DNA of 14,247 nucleotides from Lentisphaerota bacterium (lineage in GTDB: Bacteria; Verrucomicrobiota; Kiritimatiellia; RFP12; UBA3636), in NCBI GenBank assembly GCA_022837245.1, contig JALHHX010000109.1:1-14247 (forward strand), read 5' to 3'. This document shows, piece by piece, positions 6,964-13,438 of the stretch; position 1 is the stretch's first letter; every line of letters begins with the position of its first letter. A model generated the notes under the pieces. The model made no database searches and was not told the origin of the DNA. It worked only from the letters and a program-made list of their open reading frames with translations. The position numbers and the translations under genes were made by a program.

Positions 6964-7253
6964 AGAGTGTAGCGGCAACAGCAGTTATCGCCGCGCTCAT
7001 CCTCGCGGCCTGCAACGTCATAATGGGCCCCCTCAACCAGGACGAGGGCTGGTATTTGCTTGCAGGCCTGAACACGGCGTCCCGTATGTTTACGCCTTCA
7101 CCTCTCCGCTGTGGGCTCCGTCCGGCGTGCTTGGCGGCCGCCTCTTCACCGCCGCGCTCGGCCTGCTCTCGGCGTGCCTTTGCGCCGGGTTTGCATGGCG
7201 CGTTTCCAATCAACGCACGCGTGGACTGGCTGCATTGTGCGCGTGGCTTCTGA
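6960..7253 (+). pseudogene. GT39-like glycosyltransferase, N-terminal part before a frameshift
   Basis: This is the 5' piece of the gene continued at 7127-8452. It begins at ATG 6960, overlapping the pseudokinase stop. A hydrophobic first segment, VAATAVIAALILAACNVIM, is followed by PLNQDEGWYLLAG. The acidic DE pair after the first membrane helix is the hallmark of the GT-C, GT39/ArnT-like fold. Good family sequence stops around LNTA (7071-7079). Beyond that, this frame gives low-quality Ser/Pro/Arg-rich sequence until a stop at 7253. The family-like continuation GVPYVYAFTSPLWA lies in the -1 frame from 7076. One extra base in the ACGGCG stretch would restore LNTGVPYVYAF. No slippery heptamer is present. 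A real mutation and a base missed in the read are both possible. Confidence 0.7.
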
Positions 7254-8452
7254 CGGCCTGCTGTCCCGTATACAGCTACTTCACCGCGATTCCCAAGACT
7301 TACGCCCTCGCAGCCCTTCTGGTCTGCGGCGCGTTTTTCGTGCTCGCTGGCAAAAAGCGCTGGCGGTTCGAACTTTGCGGCATCCTGCTCGCCCTGGCAT
7401 GCGGCACGAGGGCCTCGCTCGGCATCCTGCTTGCGGTCGTCGGGTTCGGCTTGCTCCTCATGCGGCGGCGCGATGGATGCAAGTTCGCGTGGCTGCGGTT
7501 CGGCACCGCCGGCGCAATCACCCTTGCTGCGGTGTTCGCTCCGTTTATGATCACGGTGAGCGACGGATTCGCCTTCTCGCAGTCGATGCACGCCTCGCGC
7601 GGCGACGTCGGCTTCATGGAGTGGCTGATGTTGCGCGCGGGGGCGGCTTCGCGCCTCGTGCAGGGATATTTCATGACGTTCGTGCTGGCTGCTTTCGCGC
7701 TGGCATACGGCGGCACCCGCGGCCTGCCGTCGCTGAGACGCGCCCATCCGGCAATCTGGCTCGCGCTCGCCGGCTGGATTGCGGCGGCGGCGGTGCACTT
7801 CCTGGCGCCGTTTCCCTACGACGACTACCAGACGCCCATAATGCCGCTCGCGGCCGCCGTTGTTTCCGCGTTTTTTGCCGACGCGGTGGAAGAGTCCCGA
7901 CTCCGCCACACCGCCGGAGCTGCTTGGACGGTGCTTTGCCTCGCTGTGCTCTTCATGGGCGCTTCGCCCCTGGCAATGAACTGGGTGTCGGTCCGGCAGG
8001 ATCGTTTCTGGGTCGTGATGAAGGAGAAGCCCGACGTCATGAAACTCCGCGAAGTGGGGAAGTGGCTGCATGAACGCACGGGCGAGAACGACCTAATCCT
8101 GACACAGGACGCGTACGTCGCGGTCGAGGCGCGCCGGCGAGTGCCAGACGGACTTGAGGTCGGTCCGTTCAGCCTTTATCCCGCCATTCCCGCAGAGGAA
8201 GCCGCCGCCGCGAAAGTGCATAACGTGGAAACGCTCCGCCGCCTCATTGAAACGACGGACGCCCCATACGCTGTCTTGAGCGGCTACTCGTTTGCGATTT
8301 CCGCGCCGGAAATGGCGAAAACAGATCCAGCAATCATCGCGGAACTTGACGCCGCAATCAGACGTCGCTACAAAACCGTCGAAATCATTCCCGATTTCGG
8401 GCAACAACACACAACGCTGGAAATCCTGGAACTGACCCAGTTGGGCATGTAA
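7127..8452 (+). CDS. GT39-like membrane glycosyltransferase, main part (frameshifted gene)
   Basis: This is the main body of a polytopic sugar transferase that would use a lipid-linked sugar donor at the outer face of the membrane. About nine or ten hydrophobic segments can be seen between 7127 and about 7990. A soluble C-terminal region of about 140 residues follows, beginning near MKEKPDVMKLREVGKWLHE. GTRASLG after the fourth or fifth helix resembles the conserved arginine loop of the family. The nominal start, GTG 7127, has no ribosome site and is not a true start: the same frame already reads HGVPYVYAFTSPLWAPSG from 7073, continuing the fragment that begins at 6960. The repaired protein would be about 497 residues, normal for the family. 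It follows galM and the pseudokinase on the same strand and ends 9 bases from the convergent tatD stop. The acceptor is unknown. Confidence 0.8.
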   Translation: MLGGRLFTAALGLLSACLCAGFAWRVSNQRTRGLAALCAWLLTACCPVYSYFTAIPKTYALAALLVCGAFFVLAGKKRWRFELCGILLALACGTRASLGILLAVVGFGLLLMRRRDGCKFAWLRFGTAGAITLAAVFAPFMITVSDGFAFSQSMHASRGDVGFMEWLMLRAGAASRLVQGYFMTFVLAAFALAYGGTRGLPSLRRAHPAIWLALAGWIAAAAVHFLAPFPYDDYQTPIMPLAAAVVSAFFADAVEESRLRHTAGAAWTVLCLAVLFMGASPLAMNWVSVRQDRFWVVMKEKPDVMKLREVGKWLHERTGENDLILTQDAYVAVEARRRVPDGLEVGPFSLYPAIPAEEAAAAKVHNVETLRRLIETTDAPYAVLSGYSFAISAPEMAKTDPAIIAELDAAIRRRYKTVEIIPDFGQQHTTLEILELTQLGM

Positions 8453-8461
8453 CCCCTTTTA

Positions 8462-9250
8462 TCACAGGTCGTTCTGGTGTCCCATAGCTCCCGGTTTTGT
8501 GACCACCGGGCGAACGGCCGTCACGGCTCTGCGCAGCCGCTCGACTTCTGTGATGATCAGCGGCAGAGTTTCCGGAGAATTTATCCCGCCGAGGCTGGAA
8601 ACCGAGCATTTGTTCACGCAGGTGTATGGTGAATCGGTTTCGAAGCGGACTCTCTCGGGATTTGCCGTCGCGGCAAGCTCGCGCAATTTGACAGAGCTGG
8701 AGTGCAAAACTCGGGAGCCTATCGAGATATAAACGCCCAGTTTCTCCAGCTCATGCCAAGTCTCTATCGAGATCGAAGGCGCATGCACAAGAGTGTCTGG
8801 CAGATCGGCCGCATGCTTGCTAAGGATTCTAATGAGAGCTCCGTCCGCTTTCACGCTGTGGATGGTGACGCGCCTCTTCATCTCGCATGCGAGCGATAGC
8901 TGACGCGTGAAAACCTTCTTCTGCGTCTCGGGGTCGTCGCGCGTGAAATCGAGTCCGATTTCGCCGATCCCCGCTTCCGGGTGCTGGTCAAGAGCTGTGC
9001 CGAGTTCATCGAACCAGTCCGGAGCCGCGGATCCGGCGAACCATGGATGGAGTCCGATGGAAGGTTCCACCCCATCCTCCTCCCCGGCGATGCGAAGCAC
9101 GGCGCCCCAGTCGGCCGGCGATGAGCCGCAGCATCCGAAACGCGTCACTCCAACGGCGCGGGCTCGCTGGAGAACTCGGCCAAGAACATCTGCTGGGTAA
9201 GCTTGCAGGTGCACATGCGAGTCAAAAAGGCCGTTCTCCATCGAATTCAT
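8462..9250 (-). CDS. TatD-family metal-dependent hydrolase/deoxyribonuclease
   Basis: An amidohydrolase-fold protein of 262 residues related to TatD DNases. Metal ligands expected for the family are visible: HVH (His12, His14), GEIGLD (Glu97), IHS (His131), VHAPS (His156) and ETDSPY (Asp206). The usual IHxR after the third histidine site is IHSVKADG here, and the HCF block is HAPSIS, so it belongs to a divergent subgroup. Its nuclease activity is inferred from family, not shown. ATG 9250 lies 6 bases after the hldD stop; the AGGA ribosome site is about 10 bases upstream. ATG 9241 (residue 4) is an alternative start. It is very likely transcribed with hldD. It converges with the glycosyltransferase at a 9-base gap in which I see no terminator hairpin. 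Confidence 0.9.
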   Translation of the reverse strand: MNSMENGLFDSHVHLQAYPADVLGRVLQRARAVGVTRFGCCGSSPADWGAVLRIAGEEDGVEPSIGLHPWFAGSAAPDWFDELGTALDQHPEAGIGEIGLDFTRDDPETQKKVFTRQLSLACEMKRRVTIHSVKADGALIRILSKHAADLPDTLVHAPSISIETWHELEKLGVYISIGSRVLHSSSVKLRELAATANPERVRFETDSPYTCVNKCSVSSLGGINSPETLPLIITEVERLRRAVTAVRPVVTKPGAMGHQNDL

Positions 9251-9256
9251 GTTAGT

Positions 9257-10222
9257 TTATTCCTGTTTCGAGAGGTGGTTGCCGATATAATCCCGCACGC
9301 TTTCCTCAAGGGGTCTGAACTGCACGTCGCAGCCGGCGGCGCGCAGTTTGCGCATGTCAGCCTCGGTGTGATACTGGTAGCGGGGACGCAGGCTCTCGGG
9401 CATCGGAGTGAAGCGTATGTCGGGTTCGGTTCCGATTGCGGAGAACATTGCGTGTGCCAAGTCAAGCCACGTGCGCGCCTTGCCTGTGCCGCAGTTGAAG
9501 AGACCGTTCGCTTCGGGATGGTCGTAGAGCCAGAGCGTGACCTCCGCCGCGTCCTTCACATATACGAAGTCGCGGTCCTGCTCCCCGTCGGCGTAGTCGG
9601 GTCTGTGTGACTTGAAAAGCGATATGAAGCCCGTGTCCATAATGCCCGTGTACGATTTGTTTACCACCGAGCGCATGTCGCCCTTGTGATCCTCGCCCGG
9701 TCCGAAGACGTTGAAGTATTTTACTCCCGCGATTTTGTCTAGGAGCCCTTCGCGGAGCGCCCAGAGGTCGAACTTTTGTTTCGACCACCCGTAGAGGTTT
9801 AGCGGTTGCAGGTTCGGCGTGACGTTGTCTGAATCGCTGTAGCCGAGCGACCCGTCGCCGTATGTCGCGGCGCTGGATGCGTAAACGAACCGCGCGCCAT
9901 GCTCCAGCGACCATTGGCACAAATCTTGCGTGTATGCGGTGTTGTTGTCATCAAGATATGCCTCGTCGGTCTCCGTCGTCGAACTACACGCACCAAGGTG
10001 GAAGACGCCGTCGACCGCCGCCACCGCCCCTCTGCGGAACGCTTTGCGGAACTCCGCGCGGTCCACGTACCTCGTGAACTTGAGCCTGTCGAGGTTCCGC
10101 TGTTTGCCTGGGTGGTTCAGGTGGTCGACGACGGTGATGTCGGTTTCACCGCGGTTGTTTAATTTTTCGACGATATTGGAGCCTATCAGTCCCGCTCCTC
10201 CCGTCACTATGAATCTGCTCAA
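9257..10222 (-). CDS. hldD: ADP-L-glycero-D-manno-heptose 6-epimerase
   Basis: This enzyme makes ADP-L-glycero-beta-D-manno-heptose, the precursor for LPS inner core, in the cytoplasm. The 321-residue length fits HldD/RfaD. Motifs are the NADP-binding TGGAGLIG (7-14) at the N-terminus, GACSSTTE (77-84), YASSAATYGDG (114-124), the catalytic YGWSK with Tyr144 and Lys148, KYFNVFGPGEDHKG and RDFVYVKDAAEV. GACSSTTE and the HKG block separate HldD from UDP-sugar 4-epimerases. The start is TTG 10222, with GGAGG four bases upstream; no ATG fits the Rossmann start. It is first in a two-gene unit with tatD, 6 bases apart, with a promoter at 10326-10354. The other heptose genes (gmhA, hldE, gmhB) are not in the window. 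Its presence supports an LPS-bearing outer membrane. Confidence 0.95.
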   Translation of the reverse strand: MSRFIVTGGAGLIGSNIVEKLNNRGETDITVVDHLNHPGKQRNLDRLKFTRYVDRAEFRKAFRRGAVAAVDGVFHLGACSSTTETDEAYLDDNNTAYTQDLCQWSLEHGARFVYASSAATYGDGSLGYSDSDNVTPNLQPLNLYGWSKQKFDLWALREGLLDKIAGVKYFNVFGPGEDHKGDMRSVVNKSYTGIMDTGFISLFKSHRPDYADGEQDRDFVYVKDAAEVTLWLYDHPEANGLFNCGTGKARTWLDLAHAMFSAIGTEPDIRFTPMPESLRPRYQYHTEADMRKLRAAGCDVQFRPLEESVRDYIGNHLSKQE

Positions 10223-10226
10223 TTTG

Positions 10227-10231
10227 CCTCC
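10227..10231 (-). promoter_or_regulatory. Ribosome site fixing the TTG start of hldD
   Basis: On the minus strand this reads GGAGG, followed by CAAA and the TTG start codon at 10220-10222. The 4-base spacing is slightly short. No ATG or GTG lies at a better place before the TGGAGLIG nucleotide-binding motif, so this site decides the start. Confidence 0.65.
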
Positions 10232-10279
10232 GCTATAAAATCTGTTGGTGCGCCAGTTATTCCCGCGCCGCCTTCAACC

Positions 10280-10296
10280 GCGCCCCTGCGGGGCGC
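10280..10296. repeat. Perfect 7-bp hairpin in the divergent region
   Basis: GCGCCCC (10280-10286) and GGGGCGC (10290-10296) pair exactly around TGC. It falls in the predicted 5' leader of the hldD message, about 58 bases before the start codon, and has no T-run. It could shape that leader or be a protein-binding site; no known riboswitch is recognised. Confidence 0.5.
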
Positions 10297-10325
10297 AAGG
10301 CAAGCCAGTCGGTTTTACGTCGACA

Positions 10326-10354
10326 AGAATACCCTTTATCAAGTTTTCGCGCAA
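10326..10354 (-). promoter_or_regulatory. Predicted promoter for hldD-tatD
   Basis: On the minus strand, TTGCGC (10349-10354), a 17-base spacer and TATTCT (10326-10331). The match to sigma70 consensus is moderate. Transcription would start near 10319, giving a leader of roughly 100 bases that contains the 7-bp hairpin. Confidence 0.4.
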
Positions 10355-10373
10355 GTGATAAAAAAGAAGGCAC

Positions 10374-10402
10374 TTGAAAATTTGCGAGTGGAAGATTAGT
10401 AT
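10374..10402 (+). promoter_or_regulatory. Predicted promoter for the AmmB-AmmA fusion gene
   Basis: TTGAAA (10374-10379), a 17-base spacer and TAGTAT (10397-10402). Transcription would start near 10409, about 38 bases before ATG 10447. It is divergent from, and 20 bases away from, the predicted hldD -35 element, so the two promoters could share regulation. Confidence 0.5.
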
Positions 10403-10446
10403 GGGGCTTCGACTCGGGGGAAAGTACTTGTGAAAGGACGTTCAAG

Positions 10447-11919
10447 ATGAAAAGACATTCCGAAACTCCTCAATTAAACGGGCGGGTGCTGGATAGCACC
10501 ATAGCCGGTTCGTGGTATCCAGGCACGGCGGCGGGACTCGACAGTGTGCTCGGCAAATGTTTCGCGTCGGCGACCACGCGGGAAGACGGTTCTGTGCCGG
10601 ATGTGCTCGTCCTGCCACATGCAGGTTACTCCTACTCGGCGCAAACAGCCGCGTACGCCGTGAAACGCGCCATGGGCGCGAAGTACGCGCGCATAGTGGT
10701 GCTCGCGCCAAGCCACCACGCGTTCATACCGGAGGGCCTCGTGGCGCCGGGATCGGACGCCGTATCAACGCCGTATGGACAAATTCAAATCGACACGGAT
10801 GCGATCGAAACCGTCGCGCATGCGATCAATGTGTCGCGAAGCGACGGCATCCACGCCAATGAACACAGCACGCAGATCCAATATCCGATTCTGCAATACG
10901 CGCTTGGTGATTTCAAAATAGCGCCGTTTATCGTGGGGTCGCCGGACTACAGCGGCATCCTGCGCACTGCGGCCGCCCTCAAGTCCATAATGGATGATGG
11001 CACTCTGCTCGTCGTCAGTTCAGATTTCACCCACTACGGGGACGACTTCGACTATGCTCCGTTCAGCAACGAAATACGCGAGAACGTCCGGAAAATGGAT
11101 TTCGCGGCTTTCGATAAAATACGCGCAAAAGATCTCGATGGCTTTTTAGATTTTGTACACAACACCGGCGCCACCATCTGCGGGCGTGTGCCAATCGCCG
11201 TCATGATGGCGATGCTGCCGGATTCCGCAGAACTCGAAATGACGCACTACGAGACGTCGTCCGACGATTCCTGCGACTACTCTCGCTTCGTCTGCTACAT
11301 GTCGATCGCCGGTCGTGCGGGGTGGGGGAACGCGGAGCAATCCGCAGCTTCAGACTTTCTCACGTCCGATGAGAAACGCAGGCTTCTCAAGTTCGCCCGG
11401 GCGTCGATCAAACACACGCTCGAAACGTGCAAGATACTGCCGGACGATCATTTTGCCGGCGAGGTGTCGCAGAACATGCGCCGCGAGATGGGTTGTTTTG
11501 TAACGCTCAAAATGAAGAACGGCGGCGGCCTGCGCGGATGTATAGGTGAAATCGAGGCGCATCGGCCGCTTTTCCGCGCCGTGACCGCCATGGCCGTCCA
11601 CTCCGCGTTTGGTGACACGCGTTTCCACGAACTACGCAAAGACGAATTCGACAAAATCGAAATCGAAATATCCGCTCTCACTCCGGCGCGTCCGGTGAAA
11701 TCGTGGCGTGATATCGTGATTGGCAAGCACGGAATGATAGTCGCCAAACGCGGCCGTTCGGCTGTGTTCCTGCCGCAGGTGGCGCCAGAGCAGGGCTGGA
11801 CGCTGGAGGAGACGCTCACTCATCTCTGTTTAAAGGCCGGGCTTCGTCCTGAGGACTGGCGCGAAGGCGCGGAGTTCACCGTTTTCGAGGCTATAGTGTT
11901 CGGAGAGTCTCAGGTATAG
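10447..11919 (+). CDS. AmmeMemoRadiSam B-A fusion (MEMO1-like plus AMMECR1-like)
   Basis: The 490-residue protein joins two parts of the AmmeMemoRadiSam system, whose biochemical role is not settled. The N-terminal MEMO1-like domain (about 12-290) has GSWYPG, PHAGYSYS with His58, PSHH at 88-91, EHSTQIQYP, SSDFTHYG and TICGR with Cys245. His58, the PSHH histidines and Cys245 correspond to the putative metal site of human MEMO1. The C-terminal AMMECR1-like domain (about 308-488) has LRGCIGE (362-368), FGDTRFHEL, EIEISALTPARP, GKHGMIV and a FLPQVAPEQGW block. ATG 10447 has the ribosome site AGGA (10435-10438) 8 bases upstream. The third partner, a radical SAM protein, is not within the window. 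The gene stands alone and converges on prmC at an 18-base gap with no terminator seen. Family assignment is firm; function is open. Confidence 0.94.
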   Translation: MKRHSETPQLNGRVLDSTIAGSWYPGTAAGLDSVLGKCFASATTREDGSVPDVLVLPHAGYSYSAQTAAYAVKRAMGAKYARIVVLAPSHHAFIPEGLVAPGSDAVSTPYGQIQIDTDAIETVAHAINVSRSDGIHANEHSTQIQYPILQYALGDFKIAPFIVGSPDYSGILRTAAALKSIMDDGTLLVVSSDFTHYGDDFDYAPFSNEIRENVRKMDFAAFDKIRAKDLDGFLDFVHNTGATICGRVPIAVMMAMLPDSAELEMTHYETSSDDSCDYSRFVCYMSIAGRAGWGNAEQSAASDFLTSDEKRRLLKFARASIKHTLETCKILPDDHFAGEVSQNMRREMGCFVTLKMKNGGGLRGCIGEIEAHRPLFRAVTAMAVHSAFGDTRFHELRKDEFDKIEIEISALTPARPVKSWRDIVIGKHGMIVAKRGRSAVFLPQVAPEQGWTLEETLTHLCLKAGLRPEDWREGAEFTVFEAIVFGESQV

Positions 11920-11937
11920 CCAAGTTCTGCATGAGGC

Positions 11938-12813
11938 CTATATGCCGTCCGCCAAAAAGCCGGTCACAAACCGTTCGGCGCCGGAGATGTCGTTGTGCGT
12001 TTCGATGCCGTCGAAGCCCAGTTCCGACATATACCGCGCGACGGCCGTTGCCTGGTTGTCTTCGGCGCCGACCTCGAAGAAAACTGAACCGCCCGAGGCC
12101 AGCAGCATTACGCTCTCGTCGAGAATCGAGCGGATCACATCCATGCCGTCCGCGCCGCCGTCGAGCGCCTGCATGGGTTCGTGCTCGCGGACGTTGTCTG
12201 GAAGTCTCTTGCATGCGGCTGTCGGGATATATGGCGGATTGGAAATCATCGCGTCAATGGCGCCGCCCTCGAAGACGTCGGCCAAGTCGATTTCCGAGCA
12301 ATTGAGGAACGAGACGCGGTCGGCCAACCCGAGCGCAGCGGCGTTTTCGCCTGCGAGTTCGAGCGCATCCGCGCAGGTGTCTATTCCCACCACTTTGGCT
12401 CTTGGGAATTCAGAGGCTATCGAGAGCGCTATGCAACCACTGCCTGTGCCGTAGTCCAATATCCGCGGCGCTTCAACGGCGCGTAGCTTTTTGCAGTCGA
12501 GCAACAACTGCACGAGCTCCTCTGTTTCGGGGCGCGGCACCAGCGCGCGTTTATCGGTCTTGAGCGTGATGCCCCGAAAATCCCATTGCCCGATCACGTA
12601 CTGCACTGGCTCGCCTTTGCCCACGCGCACGACACCGCGCCGCATGGCGTCAACAAGCTTTTCGGGCAGCGTGGATTCGAGTTTTGCGTAAAGGTCGAGT
12701 CGCTTACACCGCAGGAGCCTTGCCGCGAGCAGTTCAGCCGCCATGCGTGGAGACTCGACTTTGCGCTTCTCCAGAAAATCCGCGGAAGACTGCAGTACCG
12801 CGCCCAGCTTCAT
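11938..12813 (-). CDS. prmC: Release factor glutamine methyltransferase PrmC (HemK)
   Basis: PrmC uses SAM to N5-methylate the glutamine of the GGQ motif in release factors RF1 and RF2, aiding translation termination. The 291-residue protein has the helical N-terminal substrate-binding region (about 1-90), QYVIGQWDFRG, VPRPETEELV, the SAM motif DYGTGSG at 120-126, and the catalytic NPPY at 192-195 followed by IP. The length is typical. The start is ATG 12813. The open frame continues upstream, but that part is only the alternative frame of the DUF3127 gene. ATG follows the upstream TAA by one base, so translation is probably coupled. There is no separate ribosome site; the pair is likely one transcript from 13223-13252. 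Confidence 0.95.
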   Translation of the reverse strand: MKLGAVLQSSADFLEKRKVESPRMAAELLAARLLRCKRLDLYAKLESTLPEKLVDAMRRGVVRVGKGEPVQYVIGQWDFRGITLKTDKRALVPRPETEELVQLLLDCKKLRAVEAPRILDYGTGSGCIALSIASEFPRAKVVGIDTCADALELAGENAAALGLADRVSFLNCSEIDLADVFEGGAIDAMISNPPYIPTAACKRLPDNVREHEPMQALDGGADGMDVIRSILDESVMLLASGGSVFFEVGAEDNQATAVARYMSELGFDGIETHNDISGAERFVTGFLADGI

Positions 12814-12814
12814 A

Positions 12815-13192
12815 TTAGAACGGCAGATCGTCGTCGTCGCCGGCAAGATCGTCGGACGCCGCCGGGGTGCCTCCAGCCTTCGCTTCGAATTCATCCGCCG
12901 TTCCGGGCGCGGCCCCGCCCTCGTCATCCAGCTTCTCGATGCGCCAGCCTTTGAGGTTGTTGAAGTATCGTCCGTTGTATTCGCGCCCGCCGATGTCGAA
13001 GGTTATTTTGACGCGGTCGGCCTCGCTGATGGGATTGAGGAGATCGGCTTTTTCCTTGAGGAATTCAAACGACACATCCTGGGGGTATCGATCTTCTTCC
13101 GAAGTCACAACGATCTCGCGCTTGCTGAAACCGCTCGGGAAAGTCTGCACTTCTCCAATTTTCTTCACTGTGCCTGTGTATTCGTATGACAT
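12815..13192 (-). CDS. DUF3127 OB-fold-like protein with SSB-like acidic tail
   Basis: A small protein of 125 residues. It resembles the DUF3127 family, seen mostly in Bacteroidota and PVC bacteria and thought to have an OB-type fold like single-stranded DNA-binding proteins. The body (about 1-85) includes YTGTVKKIGEVQTF, FSKREIVVT, KITFDIGGREYNGRYFN and LKGWRIEK. The rest is a flexible Ala/Gly/Asp-rich stretch ending in AGDDDDLPF, very like the DDDIPF tip of bacterial SSB that recruits repair and replication partners. ATG 13192 has the ribosome site AGGAGA (13202-13207) 9 bases upstream and a promoter just before it. Its stop is one base from prmC. The nucleic-acid role is inference from fold and tail. 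The frame is open further upstream to 13372, but it crosses the promoter and lacks family sequence. Confidence 0.82.
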   Translation of the reverse strand: MSYEYTGTVKKIGEVQTFPSGFSKREIVVTSEEDRYPQDVSFEFLKEKADLLNPISEADRVKITFDIGGREYNGRYFNNLKGWRIEKLDDEGGAAPGTADEFEAKAGGTPAASDDLAGDDDDLPF

Positions 13193-13222
13193 AGTCTGTT
13201 GTCTCCTGAAATTTATCTGTTC

Positions 13223-13252
13223 ATTATAACCAAACACTGGCAGCGCTATCAA
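13223..13252 (-). promoter_or_regulatory. Near-consensus promoter for DUF3127-prmC
   Basis: On the minus strand, TTGATA (13247-13252), an 18-base spacer and a perfect TATAAT (13223-13228). Transcription would start about 13216, leaving a short leader of about 24 bases that contains the AGGAGA ribosome site. This is the strongest-looking promoter in the window. Confidence 0.75.
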
Positions 13253-13438
13253 GGTTAATTTTACCGCATGAAAGTGACAACTATCGATGCGCCACGCAGG
13301 CGAGGACGTGCCGGAACATGGGGATGGAGAAAGCCCGCGGGCGAGAGCCGGCCCGCAGGGGAGGACGCGCAACCTTAGCAGCGGGAGGCACGGGGCGCTT
13401 CCCGAAGCTCCTTGGGCCTTTTGCCAAAACTTTGTCTT
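13253..13438. other. Intergenic region downstream of the carboxylase gene
   Basis: No coding frame is convincing. GCGGGC (13337-13342) and GCCCGC (13351-13356) form a 6-bp hairpin with an 8-base loop. Read on the minus strand, it lies about 80-100 bases past the carboxylase stop and is followed by a weak CTTTCTCC stretch, so it is at best a poor terminator. No known RNA is recognised. Confidence 0.45.

Noticed and set aside
6953..7090. Possible fusion of the pseudokinase to the glycosyltransferase by slippage on A8
   Set aside because: The -1 frame is open to 8452, but its first 40 codons are hydrophilic and skip the first helix and the DE motif, so openness is probably chance.
6929..8071. 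380-codon minus-strand frame opposite the glycosyltransferase
   Set aside because: Arg/Glu/His-rich shadow typical of high-GC antisense frames. The plus strand encodes clear membrane helices.
12814..12927. Longer start for prmC
   Set aside because: The upstream part is the shadow of the DUF3127 gene; ATG 12813 fits the family length and the one-base coupling.
13193..13372. Longer start for the DUF3127 protein
   Set aside because: It would cross the promoter and ribosome site and adds 60 residues unlike the family.
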